From positions 1 through 64,000 of the IMG/VR virus record IMGVR_UViG_3300021425_000029: a DNA stretch of 64,000 bases. One strand, given 5' to 3'. Origin of the DNA: a virus. Shown piece after piece: positions 40,266 through 48,036 of this stretch. How positions within the stretch are numbered: the first letter of the stretch is position 1; each line of letters opens with the position of its first letter. The notes beneath the pieces are model-generated. The model worked only from the letters and a program-made list of their open reading frames with translations, searched no databases and was not told the origin of the DNA. The position numbers and the translations under genes are program-made.

Positions 40266-40936
40266 TTGGTTATCCTCTGATAAGTATTATTAAGATTGTC
40301 ATGCACAAGTATCGCCACACCGTTCTCAACAGGGACAAACCAGTCTTCGTCAAGAATCACAGATTTGTAACTCCAACCTACTGGCAAATCGATTTTTTCT
40401 CCCAAAGTCGATAAATCGGATTCCTTCAAATCCTTGTTAACTGTCAGAGACATAGACTGCATTACATACCCAAATCCATTAGAATCAGATAACAAATACA
40501 CCTCATTCCCTTCTTTAAAAACCCATATGTTTTCTCTTGGCACCTCCATGTTAACATATGGTATTGGCGCATAAGCAAACTGTAAAGTTGTCATTTTCTT
40601 AAATTTTAGGTCACCGATATATTGCGGTTCTACTTTCGGAAACTCCATTCCCACCGAAGAGTTCATGACAAAATACCTTGGCCCATTTTCGGTGATTTCG
40701 TCTGCACCACTAGATTCGTACAATTTGTCGATATCAATTTGTTCCCACTGATCTTGTGGACATTCATGTAAACCTTGAGAACCCCAAACCTCAGTCTTGT
40801 CTTCAAAACGGATTAAAAGTTCACAATATCTGTATCCTCGCAAATCTACAAAGTGTTTAATAACAAATCTGCGTAGGTCATCTACACTACACCCAACCAA
40901 TACAAGACTTAAAAAAACAACCAATATCTTATTCAT
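40253..40936 (-). CDS. Bacterial-type lipoprotein inserted between genes 47 and 46
   Basis: A 227-residue lipoprotein: signal sequence with lipobox LVLVGCS (Cys16). The mature region has VWGSQGLHECPQDQWEQ, ADEITENGPRYFVMN and a C-terminal LPVGWSYKSVILDE with HDNLNNTYQRI. This looks like a family of secreted proteins of free-living proteobacteria rather than a phage core protein. Its ATG shares a base with the gp47 stop. A role in envelope change or superinfection exclusion is possible but not shown. Confidence 0.68.
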   Translation of the reverse strand: MNKILVVFLSLVLVGCSVDDLRRFVIKHFVDLRGYRYCELLIRFEDKTEVWGSQGLHECPQDQWEQIDIDKLYESSGADEITENGPRYFVMNSSVGMEFPKVEPQYIGDLKFKKMTTLQFAYAPIPYVNMEVPRENIWVFKEGNEVYLLSDSNGFGYVMQSMSLTVNKDLKESDLSTLGEKIDLPVGWSYKSVILDEDWFVPVENGVAILVHDNLNNTYQRITKWPN

Positions 40937-41994
40937 TATACAATCTCCATACTCTGTGCTTCTTTCATCAAGTGAGAAACTTCTTTCTTGATTCGATCTT
41001 TATCTAGGTCAGTAACAACATTGTCAATATAATCGTATACCAGTGTCTCGGTATCGTCAACAGATATGTTGTCATCATCCACATTAGAACCGATGAACTC
41101 TGCAAAGTCTTCCGCAATCTTGAGTTCGTGAATCTTCTGCGCCTGTACACGGTCAATGAATCGTTCAAACTCATAGGGGTCACCCTTGTTGGTGACAATG
41201 ACCTTGACGAACTTGTTATCCAGATACCGAAGGTCTTTGAACTTATTCATCTTCTCATGGTCATAGTAAATCTTCTCGTAGATACGCAGAGGATTCTGTA
41301 CCGCAGTCAGTTCTCTTGTTTCAGTATCAAGAATATGGAAGTGTTTGGGGTCATCACAATCGTTCCAGAAGAACTCCATCTGACTACCCAAGTAATGAAT
41401 GTTATCCATACTGGACTTGGCATGGAAGTGACCAGACAGAACCATATCGAATCTGTCAAAGTGTTTCTTACTCATACCATCCATACAGACTTGTCCCCGT
41501 GACATCTCGAAACCTTGTAGTTCCAAGTGAGCGCCCACGATATCTGCCTTACAATTAGAGAGAAACTCAAGTGTTGCTTTCTCGTTCTCAGGGTTAATCC
41601 AAGGTACTAAAGCAACAGATAAGTTGTCATACTTTACCACCGTTGGCTCCATGATAAGGTTCACTTCATTCATATAGTGACCTTGGAGTTCCTTCAGTGC
41701 GTTCAACTCATTGGTGTTCTTATAGTACACATCATGATTGCCTGGAATGATATCCATAGTGATACCATGTTCCCGCATAGGTTCAAGGAATATCTTACGA
41801 TTATGTTGCAATGCCTTGAAGTTGATAGTCTTTCGATTATCGTAGTAATCACCAAGGTGTAATATCTGTGTGATATTATTCTCAACCAAGTATGGGAAAA
41901 AGACATCCCTATAGAACCTTTCTTGGTAATCCATAAAAATGTCAGATGAGTTTCGACACCCTGCGTGTGTGTCATTTAGAATTGCAATCTTCAT
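40936..41994 (-). CDS. 47: Recombination endonuclease subunit gp47 (Mre11/SbcD-like)
   Basis: A 352-residue metallophosphoesterase (T4 gp47 is 339). NDTHAG, LHLGDYYDNR, PGNHD and SGHFHAKS form the conserved metal site. It is the nuclease partner of gp46. It overlaps the small gene upstream by four bases. Confidence 0.95.
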   Translation of the reverse strand: MKIAILNDTHAGCRNSSDIFMDYQERFYRDVFFPYLVENNITQILHLGDYYDNRKTINFKALQHNRKIFLEPMREHGITMDIIPGNHDVYYKNTNELNALKELQGHYMNEVNLIMEPTVVKYDNLSVALVPWINPENEKATLEFLSNCKADIVGAHLELQGFEMSRGQVCMDGMSKKHFDRFDMVLSGHFHAKSSMDNIHYLGSQMEFFWNDCDDPKHFHILDTETRELTAVQNPLRIYEKIYYDHEKMNKFKDLRYLDNKFVKVIVTNKGDPYEFERFIDRVQAQKIHELKIAEDFAEFIGSNVDDDNISVDDTETLVYDYIDNVVTDLDKDRIKKEVSHLMKEAQSMEIV

Positions 41995-42209
41995 GTGTCA
42001 GTCACCATAATGTCTAGGCATTCTTTACTGGTAAAGGTGTAACCAATTGCCTTCATAAAATCTTCACAAACTTGTACCATTTCATCACGAGTCAAATCCT
42101 TCTGCATCACCTCAAAGGTGACACGAGTGTTCACGGATGTATGATGTTCGTATGGGTTACAGACTAACTTTAGGTATGGTTTTTCCAGTGCTGGGTTCGT
42201 TTCCACCAT
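41991..42209 (-). CDS. 72-residue hypothetical protein upstream of gene 47
   Basis: VETNPALEKPYLKLVCNPYE..., with a C-terminal helix (MVQVCEDFMKAIGYTF). It starts at ATG 42209 inside the end of another small gene in a different frame. No family recognised. Confidence 0.62.
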   Translation of the reverse strand: MVETNPALEKPYLKLVCNPYEHHTSVNTRVTFEVMQKDLTRDEMVQVCEDFMKAIGYTFTSKECLDIMVTDT

Positions 42210-42327
42210 TCTCTTGTATCCTCACTTGTTTCATTGCTTCAGCCATAGGTAAACGATTTGCACTACTATTCTGCATCTTAATCGCCTTTCTACGAATTTG
42301 TTTTAATTCACTTTTTCTTTTGTCCAT
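42157..42327 (-). CDS. 56-residue basic protein after gene 55
   Basis: MDKRKSELKQIRRKAIKMQN, then a polar tail ending KTIPKVSL. GGAG lies nine bases before ATG 42327. The last 53 bases overlap the next gene in another frame, which is unusual for this genome. Likely nucleic-acid binding by charge only. Confidence 0.5.
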   Translation of the reverse strand: MDKRKSELKQIRRKAIKMQNSSANRLPMAEAMKQVRIQENGGNEPSTGKTIPKVSL

Positions 42328-42346
42328 TATACATCACTCCACATCA

Positions 42347-42943
42347 TTAGTCAACTATAAAATTACTTAAATCTGAATCTGCTTTGACGGTACGCCTCTT
42401 GCGTTCCTTCTTAACAATCTCCTTCCACACACTATCCTTATCTTTCACTTCATCAATACGAGTTCTGAGTTGATCAACAAACGCCTGTGCGACTTGTGCA
42501 GATTGGTCATCACCCAACTCATTATCAAGGAAAGCTTCAACACCAGTCTGTTCCATATACTTCATCTTGATGTCTTGTTGTTTCTTTTCTTTCTCAATCC
42601 TACGCAAGAACGCAAACCACGAAATCTGTGTGAAGTATGCAAACGCATTAGGTTTACCTGTACGAGTCGCTGCTTCGATGTTGTAGTTCTCAATCGCCTT
42701 GAGACAGTTTTCTACCGCATCCATCACCATCTCTTCCCGATAGGTGTATCGGACAAAGTTTGCCTTATGTGATAAACCCTCACATATCTTGAGGAAACAC
42801 TGTGCAATATAATCAGGCACAACAGGTAACGGAGATGAACTTGATTTCGCTTCCTGTACAGTCGTGCAGTAGTCTACCACCGCTTGGGAGAACTGTGCAT
42901 TGTTTACATAATGCGGTTTGTCTTTTGGTTTAATCTTTGCCAT
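42347..42943 (-). CDS. 55: Late-transcription sigma factor gp55
   Basis: A 198-residue sigma-like protein (T4 gp55 is 185). FAYFTQISWFAFLRRIEKEK is the region 2-like helix that reads the TATAAATA element, and TYREEMVMDAVENCLKAIEN precedes it. The TATAAATA sites in this window fit it. ATG 42943 follows GGAAATTGAAA and a promoter at 42974-43002. Confidence 0.94.
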   Translation of the reverse strand: MAKIKPKDKPHYVNNAQFSQAVVDYCTTVQEAKSSSSPLPVVPDYIAQCFLKICEGLSHKANFVRYTYREEMVMDAVENCLKAIENYNIEAATRTGKPNAFAYFTQISWFAFLRRIEKEKKQQDIKMKYMEQTGVEAFLDNELGDDQSAQVAQAFVDQLRTRIDEVKDKDSVWKEIVKKERKRRTVKADSDLSNFIVD

Positions 42944-42973
42944 TTTCAATTTCCATTTCGTATTGATTTCTCA

Positions 42974-43002
42974 ATTATAGATGATGTTGTAATAAAAGTC
43001 AA
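42974..43002 (-). promoter_or_regulatory. Sigma70-type promoter for gene 55
   Basis: TTGACT (43002-42997), 17 bases, TATAAT (42979-42974). It is divergent from a plus-strand promoter at 43027. Confidence 0.82.
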
Positions 43003-43026
43003 GTCAAATATTTTTTAAATTAGGTC

Positions 43027-43055
43027 TTGACATTTTCTGATTTTGCGTGTATAAT
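43027..43055 (+). promoter_or_regulatory. Perfect plus-strand promoter pointing antisense
   Basis: TTGACA (43027-43032), 17 bases, TATAAT (43050-43055): twelve of twelve consensus bases. Nothing on the plus strand downstream looks like a gene; the RNA would run antisense into the gene at 43089-43538. Just after the start GGGAGGGT and ACCCTCT can pair. Confidence 0.78.
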
Positions 43056-43088
43056 TAGCTTTGCGTTCTGGGAGGGTTGAATACCTCG

Positions 43089-43538
43089 TTAATGTACCCT
43101 CTTAGGATCGAACATATCAATCACATTAGACCCGCTATCCATACGAGAGAGATACTCGTCAATCTTATCTTTAACATTCTTTTTACTTTTGTCCACCTTT
43201 TCCTGAAATGTTTGATTGTATTCCTGTTCTCTTGTCTCATTCATTTCTGCCATATCAACAACAGCTGCATTATACTGAACAAGTAGAGTCTCGGGCGGGA
43301 AACCGATACCCACAATACTATTGAGATTTAATATAATAATATCATCGGGATGTTCCTGATATACCATCCAAGGTCTAAAAGAGAAATACTTAATTCCATC
43401 GGTAGTTTCTTGCAGAACTAGTTTCATAGCCTTTCTGATTAAAATTTCTGTTTCGTATCCATCATTCCATTGCACGACTTCACACACCACTTCTTCTCCA
43501 GAAGTTGTTTTAAACTGTCTTAATTCAGGTTCGTTCAT
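43089..43538 (-). CDS. Sm-like-fold candidate protein
   Basis: A 149-residue protein. Residues 6-95 look like a small beta barrel (FKTTSGEEVVCEVVQWNDGY, EILIRKAMKLVLQETT, IIILNLNSIVGIGFPP), compatible with an LSm/Hfq-like fold, followed by a charged helical tail (VDKSKKNVKDKIDEYLSRM). It overlaps uvsW by four bases. RNA binding would be expected if the fold call is right. An antisense promoter faces it from 43027. Confidence 0.65.
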   Translation of the reverse strand: MNEPELRQFKTTSGEEVVCEVVQWNDGYETEILIRKAMKLVLQETTDGIKYFSFRPWMVYQEHPDDIIILNLNSIVGIGFPPETLLVQYNAAVVDMAEMNETREQEYNQTFQEKVDKSKKNVKDKIDEYLSRMDSGSNVIDMFDPKRVH

Positions 43539-45019
43539 TTTAAATCCAATTTATAAATTTTGTAAGGAAACTGCTCAGTTGTATATATCTTAATTCTTTC
43601 TGCACTGTGTCGCAGTGTAAAGTTCTTGTGTGACTTGATATGCATATCATCCGCAATATCATATAACTTGGTCACAGACCCATCATCAGACTGTCTCAAT
43701 CCACGCCCTATGGACTGTAGTACTTTTACTTGGGACTTGCTAGGACTGGCGAATATAATATTATGTAAGTTCCTAATATTAATACCAGTACTGAAAGTAC
43801 CCAAACTAGCAACAATGATCGCATTCTTCTGTTTCTCCACAATACCACGAATCTGTTCACGGTCAGAGGCCTCAACTTCACCAGACACATAGTATACAGG
43901 ACGGTCACCCGCCTTATCTCTTATCTGGTCAAACAAAGGTTTACCATGTTTCTCCACGAACTGGAACAGAACCAGAGAGTTACCTTTCTGGTCTAACGCA
44001 AGGTTGGTTATAAGTCTATTACGACTCTCATTTTGAACAATGTAGTCCATCTCTTCTTGGTAGGTGTAGTCCTTTACCATATGACATATATCATTGTGAT
44101 AACGCAACAACAATACAGAGATGTCTATCTTCGCAAGTGTGCCTTTCTCTTGTAGGTCTTTGGTCATGGTGACTCGTTTGGTTGGCCCGAACAGACCTTC
44201 AAGTACGAGTTTGTTTGTTTCTGTACCGTCTAGTGTGCCCGTAGTGCCGAATCGATACTCAGCATTGACACACTTGTTCATGATACCTGACAGGGACTTC
44301 GCCTTAAATAGATGCACCTCGTCACCAAACACACAACCCATATCCTCGAACCATTCTCTCGGAAACTTGTAGATGGACTGCCATGTAGAGATGATGATAG
44401 GTTTGTCGGTTGTCTTGTCCTTACCACTATAGATACGATGTACATTGTTCGCAACATCATATCCATAGTCTTCAAAGTCTTTGTACATCTGTTCTACCAG
44501 ACTTGTTGTCGGAACAACAATGAGTATCTGTTTATCAAAGTTGTCCATATACCAACGCAACAGGTTATAGATGATAAACGACTTACCACTACCAGTCGGT
44601 GACAATAGGATTGCCCGTTTCTTTTCGATACCATGTGTTACAGCATCATACTGGTAATCACGCAACGGAAACGGCAAGTTCAGTTCTCCCTGAAACTTAA
44701 CAAGATTCTGGTGTTGGACATGATTGGTTTGTGCGGGATGACCATAGTCTGTCTCCTGTAGTTGGAGAGGATACATACGGTCAGAACAGAACTTCTTCAG
44801 ATGTTCGTAGAGACCCGTGTTGAGTTCACGAGTAATCTGATTAAAGAGTTTGATTTTGCCATCCCATTTACGAGACTTGTACGCAGGCATGAACTTATAG
44901 CCAGGCACAAAGAACGAGAAGTAATCCCGCAACTCTTGGAGTTGGTGTTGGTTACAATCAACCAACATCATGGAATGGTCTTTCAATCCAACAGTAATGG
45001 TATTAGGTAATGTAGTCAT
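43535..45019 (-). CDS. uvsW: Recombination helicase UvsW
   Basis: A 494-residue SF2 helicase. ILLSPTGSGKSFIIYNL (motif I, 137-153), GDEVHLF (motif II, DEVH), FGTTGTLDG (motif III), and QSIGRGLRQ (motif VI). In T4 UvsW processes recombination intermediates and turns off origin replication by unwinding R-loops. Next to uvsY, as in T4. Confidence 0.95.
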   Translation of the reverse strand: MTTLPNTITVGLKDHSMMLVDCNQHQLQELRDYFSFFVPGYKFMPAYKSRKWDGKIKLFNQITRELNTGLYEHLKKFCSDRMYPLQLQETDYGHPAQTNHVQHQNLVKFQGELNLPFPLRDYQYDAVTHGIEKKRAILLSPTGSGKSFIIYNLLRWYMDNFDKQILIVVPTTSLVEQMYKDFEDYGYDVANNVHRIYSGKDKTTDKPIIISTWQSIYKFPREWFEDMGCVFGDEVHLFKAKSLSGIMNKCVNAEYRFGTTGTLDGTETNKLVLEGLFGPTKRVTMTKDLQEKGTLAKIDISVLLLRYHNDICHMVKDYTYQEEMDYIVQNESRNRLITNLALDQKGNSLVLFQFVEKHGKPLFDQIRDKAGDRPVYYVSGEVEASDREQIRGIVEKQKNAIIVASLGTFSTGINIRNLHNIIFASPSKSQVKVLQSIGRGLRQSDDGSVTKLYDIADDMHIKSHKNFTLRHSAERIKIYTTEQFPYKIYKLDLK

Positions 45020-45034
45020 ACATCTATATATGTC

Positions 45035-45484
45035 TTACATACCAGCTTCAAAACTCTTCCATCTTATCATGTTGGAAATTGTTTGATGTCGCCAATTTAG
45101 ATTGTTTACTATCTCCGTGAGAGTCTCAATCAGTGTCTTCAAATACTGAATCTTCATCTCAGACTCTTGGATTTCCTTATCGGAATCGTAGTAGTACTCT
45201 TTGAAGTTCTTGGTGGTTGCACTCAACCCATCATAGGGATCGTATGCCCAACCACGAGATTCAATATCCTCTTGAGACATCTTACCTTCGTAATAGAGAT
45301 ACTTGTCTTTGAGTAGAACCTTCTGTTTGAACTCCGCTTGTTTCAGTCGCAGTTTAGTCAGAGACAGGTACTCAAGATACTTAGCATGAAGAGCTGGTGT
45401 TGCCCTTGAAGTTTCATCAAGTTGATGTTGGGGTATTTGGGAGTCTTCTTTCCACTCCGCAAGGATGCTTTCTAAATCAATCAT
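45035..45484 (-). CDS. uvsY: Recombination mediator UvsY
   Basis: A 149-residue protein (T4 UvsY is 137). IDLESILAEWKEDSQIPQ, then YLEYLSLTKLRLKQAEFKQK and the C-terminal NNLNWRHQTISNMIRWKSFE match UvsY. It loads UvsX on gp32-coated DNA. The ATG coincides with the predicted transcription start and lacks a Shine-Dalgarno. Confidence 0.93.
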   Translation of the reverse strand: MIDLESILAEWKEDSQIPQHQLDETSRATPALHAKYLEYLSLTKLRLKQAEFKQKVLLKDKYLYYEGKMSQEDIESRGWAYDPYDGLSATTKNFKEYYYDSDKEIQESEMKIQYLKTLIETLTEIVNNLNWRHQTISNMIRWKSFEAGM

Positions 45485-45490
45485 AATGTA

Positions 45491-45520
45491 ATTATACTAT
45501 AAGTTAGGGTTTAAAGTCAA
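45491..45520 (-). promoter_or_regulatory. Sigma70-type promoter, predicted leaderless start
   Basis: TTGACT (45520-45515), 18 bases, TATAAT (45496-45491), six bases (TACATT), then ATG 45484. Confidence 0.8.
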
Positions 45521-46044
45521 ATTATTTCGAATTGCGAGAACCTAAATGATGCAGCGAAAGTAACATAGGTGGTATCGCCTGTGGTAGAAACAAATTCAAT
45601 GTCACCAAGACTAGTCGGTACACAATCCAGATATCTAATTTTCTGTACAGTGTTATTGTGACTAGACAGAACATGGAGAGTGACATCCGCATAGGTTGGT
45701 ATCTTGGTATCCCTTTGTCCCGCAGACACTTGACCATCATTCACGATACGAGTCATCCAGTCAAACATCTCACGATAGGATTTCATGTCCTCGTCCAAGA
45801 TGATATTAAACGATACCTCAGAGAATGTCATCTTGTCACCCGCCAGTGGTACAGATGTAATTCTACGCACAGGTAGTTCCAACGGAGTCAACTGTGCGCC
45901 TGGATGGCTGACAGACTGAACAAAGTATTCCATGTTCGGATACCTAGTTCTGTCGATGACTACCTTAAAACCCGTAGGTTGTAAGTAGTTCAGATTGGTA
46001 GTCAGTTCTTCGTCTGTAATTTGAATGTTGCTATCTACTGGCAT
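45517..46044 (-). CDS. gp19-fold tail tube-like virion protein
   Basis: A 175-residue protein with the tail-tube pattern: FKVVIDRTRYPNMEYFVQSV, PGAQLTPLELPVRRITSVPL, GDKMTFSEVSFNIILDEDM, then FDWMTRIV. This parallels gp19 at 57.0-57.6 kb. T4 has a tube-like paralogue in the baseplate (gp54), but that is larger. It has its own late promoter (46068-46075) with AAGAGGTCGTT before ATG 46044, so a structural protein is expected even though it lies next to uvsY. Confidence 0.78.
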   Translation of the reverse strand: MPVDSNIQITDEELTTNLNYLQPTGFKVVIDRTRYPNMEYFVQSVSHPGAQLTPLELPVRRITSVPLAGDKMTFSEVSFNIILDEDMKSYREMFDWMTRIVNDGQVSAGQRDTKIPTYADVTLHVLSSHNNTVQKIRYLDCVPTSLGDIEFVSTTGDTTYVTFAASFRFSQFEII

Positions 46045-46067
46045 AACGACCTCTTATATTATACTTC

Positions 46068-46075
46068 TATTTATA
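46068..46075 (-). promoter_or_regulatory. T4-type late promoter TATAAATA
   Basis: Exact octamer 23 bases before ATG 46044, with a leader containing AAGAGG. Confidence 0.82.
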
Positions 46076-46080
46076 AGAGT

Positions 46081-46497
46081 TTAGTCCCAAAGTCCTTCAT
46101 AATATTTACCAAAGAGACGGAAACCATTTTGTATGCGATTCTGTTCTTCTTCATCGAACTCAAATCGTTCTCCTTTGTTCAATTTGCAGTCGAAAGCATA
46201 TATCATTTCTGCCATCACCCAGTCCCAACGATCATGAATCAATTGTTCATTCTCTTCGGTGTCACCTTGTAACTCAAAAGGAACATCCTCTTCATCCACT
46301 AACGGAGAACCGTGTTTGGTCTTTGCGAGTTGGTACAACATCGGTTGGATAATATCTGCCAATGTGCAATCCATTGACCATGTATCCCAAGGGTCAATGC
46401 GAATCTTTTTCTTTTGTTCGGGCGCATAACCAAACCAATGATAAAGGTATGTGTGATACCAACGCCAAGTTGGATATTTTCCTATCTTAATTTTCAT
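46081..46497 (-). CDS. Conserved phage hypothetical protein (WSMD type)
   Basis: A 138-residue protein with KIRIDPWDTWSMDCTLADII, KHGSPLVDEEDVP and RWDWVMAEMIYAFD. These three blocks define a family found in many unrelated tailed phages, often on early transcripts. Molecular role unknown. Its length here is shorter than some homologues. Confidence 0.82.
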   Translation of the reverse strand: MKIKIGKYPTWRWYHTYLYHWFGYAPEQKKKIRIDPWDTWSMDCTLADIIQPMLYQLAKTKHGSPLVDEEDVPFELQGDTEENEQLIHDRWDWVMAEMIYAFDCKLNKGERFEFDEEEQNRIQNGFRLFGKYYEGLWD

Positions 46498-46498
46498 A

Positions 46499-46654
46499 TC
46501 ATTTCACCACTTTTAAACTGACACTATCACTATCGATAATGTTCCATTCAATTGTATCACCTATTTTCAAACCAAGGTTGTCCATCTGCTCTGGTGTAAA
46601 CTCTACACACAGATTGCCCTCTTCGTCCTCAACTATTGTTAATTTGTTTTTCAT
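46499..46654 (-). CDS. 51-residue AbrB/MazE-like protein
   Basis: MKNKLTIVEDEEGNLCVEFT followed by LGLKIGDTIEWNIIDSDSVS, the swapped-hairpin AbrB/SpoVT fold (GD-x-(I/V)-x-W/V near the middle). ATG 46654 lies inside the end of the upstream gene. Proteins of this fold bind DNA as dimers, or are antitoxins; no toxin gene is adjacent. Confidence 0.7.
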   Translation of the reverse strand: MKNKLTIVEDEEGNLCVEFTPEQMDNLGLKIGDTIEWNIIDSDSVSLKVVK

Positions 46655-47012
46655 CTCGGTTATCCCACGGTGCGTTTTGGTAACAAGGTTTGGGCATCCT
46701 TTCCTTATACTTTACTAGTATATGGTGACCATCTTCAGTCTTGGTAACCTCTATACTTTCAAATACCTGTTCTCTTGGTTTTCCAAAACACTTGTTTAGA
46801 CTTTGGCCTGGCGCCATATATCTAGGGTTGTGTTTCAGAAAGTCACGGAGTTCTGCATCCCTTTTCAATTGTTGTTCTATTATATATGTAGAAAAACAAT
46901 CGGATGTTTTGTCCCAATCTTGATGTTTGTCTAGACAATCCTTTGCGACTTGATTACCATTGGCCCAAGTGAGTGGGGTCAACAGAGTCAACCCCAAGAC
47001 TATCTTATTCAT
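46629..47012 (-). CDS. Small secreted protein
   Basis: A 127-residue protein from ATG 47012 with signal peptide (NKIVLGLTLLTPLTWA). The mature part has four cysteines (KDCLDKHQDW, SDCFSTYI, NKCFGKPREQ, PKPCYQN) that could pair in the periplasm. Function unknown; the ribosome binding site AAGGG is inside the upstream gene. Confidence 0.68.
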   Translation of the reverse strand: MNKIVLGLTLLTPLTWANGNQVAKDCLDKHQDWDKTSDCFSTYIIEQQLKRDAELRDFLKHNPRYMAPGQSLNKCFGKPREQVFESIEVTKTEDGHHILVKYKERMPKPCYQNAPWDNRDEKQINNS

Positions 47013-47199
47013 AGACAATTCTACCCTTGCCTACCCATTCAATTTCTTCGAACTTCTCTTCATAGGTCTTACCATCAACAGTGAACCCAACTTCATGCAG
47101 TTCTTTCAACACAAACTTGACTGCTGCTTTGGCATTATCAAATGTGTACCATTTCAGACACTCACGACCTTGATTGGCCAGTCTCACTTCATACTTCAT
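47005..47199 (-). CDS. 64-residue hypothetical protein
   Basis: MKYEVRLANQGRECLKWYTF..., mixed alpha/beta, from ATG 47199. Part of the early unit from the promoter at 47808. No family recognised. Confidence 0.64.
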   Translation of the reverse strand: MKYEVRLANQGRECLKWYTFDNAKAAVKFVLKELHEVGFTVDGKTYEEKFEEIEWVGKGRIVYE

Positions 47200-47200
47200 A

Positions 47201-47572
47201 TTACTCTCCTAGAGTCCAAGTTCGTGGAGGGAATCCCTCCATGTAATGTTCCTGAGTAGCAACATAATTGTCACCCTCAACTTTGATGTACACTGGGCGT
47301 TCCCAGTGTTCGCAGATGTTAGACTCCTTGAAGTCTACATCATCAACGAGATCAGAACCAAGAACATATTCTTGGGCATAGTCGTTGCTCTCCGACACGA
47401 GATCGAACAGGGTATCATAGTACCCCTCGGATCGTGCATCCTCAATTGATACACCCTCTACCACATAGGTAGAACCACCCTTGTCCTTCCAGTACTGAGG
47501 GCATTCCCCAGTACCATCCCAGTCATGGGCGCCATAGTTCTCACGATATTGTGTGTAAATTACTACTTTCAT
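47201..47572 (-). CDS. Conserved early hypothetical protein
   Basis: A 123-residue acidic protein: MKVVIYTQYRENYGAHDWDG, CPQYWKDKGGSTYVVEGVS. Its ATG shares a base with the upstream stop. I have the impression that this opening is widespread in phages, but have no function for it. Confidence 0.7.
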   Translation of the reverse strand: MKVVIYTQYRENYGAHDWDGTGECPQYWKDKGGSTYVVEGVSIEDARSEGYYDTLFDLVSESNDYAQEYVLGSDLVDDVDFKESNICEHWERPVYIKVEGDNYVATQEHYMEGFPPRTWTLGE

Positions 47573-47772
47573 TATGATCTCTCCTCTTGAATTGCTTCAT
47601 AGTGTTCATTCTCAGAACGAACCTCTTCAATGTATCTCCAAGTCGCAGGGACTACACGATTATTGGACAACACTAACTCTTCACGATACTCATGGGAATA
47701 ATTGATGTCCACAACTTGAACCCATTTTTTCCTATTGCGGAGTCGGACAAAATCGTTTTCAAAAATAATCAT
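47572..47772 (-). CDS. 66-residue early hypothetical protein
   Basis: MIIFENDFVRLRNRKKWVQV..., first gene after the promoter at 47808-47836 and its shared leader. Basic N-terminal half, acidic C-terminus. Function unknown. Confidence 0.66.
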   Translation of the reverse strand: MIIFENDFVRLRNRKKWVQVVDINYSHEYREELVLSNNRVVPATWRYIEEVRSENEHYEAIQEERS

Positions 47773-47807
47773 AATTCACACTCTCAGTTCTCATTCTCAA
47801 TACAAGT

Positions 47808-47836
47808 ATTATACAACATAGAACATCTTTTGTCTA
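47808..47836 (-). promoter_or_regulatory. Early promoter with shared leader
   Basis: TAGACA (47836-47831), 17 bases, TATAAT (47813-47808), then ACTTGTATTGAGAATGAG. Its spacer starts AAAGATGT like that of the promoter at 48412. Confidence 0.82.
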
Positions 47837-47847
47837 ATACTATTTTG

Positions 47848-48036
47848 TCATAAGGGAGACACTTTTAAGAACTTTCTTCGTGCCTTTGACCATTGTTTCA
47901 TAGGTTTCTTGAACATGATTTCTTCGGTAGTACCGACCTTTATATAACCCGCCAGTTGACCTGCCTTGTTCACAATGTAGGTATGATTGGAGACATTATG
48001 CTCTCCCCAATCAGTGACCTCTTGTAAGTACTCCAT
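47848..48036 (-). CDS. 62-residue early hypothetical protein
   Basis: MEYLQEVTDWGEHNVSNHTY followed by an IVNKAGQLAGYIK strand pair and a basic tail (KKPMKQWSKARRKFLKV). Its ATG shares a base with the stop of the gene upstream. The N-terminus recurs in several phages in my recollection. Function unknown. Confidence 0.68.
   Translation of the reverse strand: MEYLQEVTDWGEHNVSNHTYIVNKAGQLAGYIKVGTTEEIMFKKPMKQWSKARRKFLKVSPL

Noticed and set aside
43077-43286. Plus-strand frame downstream of the promoter at 43027
   Set aside because: Codon pattern is that of the complement of the minus-strand gene, there is no ribosome binding site at its start, and the product is a random hydrophobic sequence.
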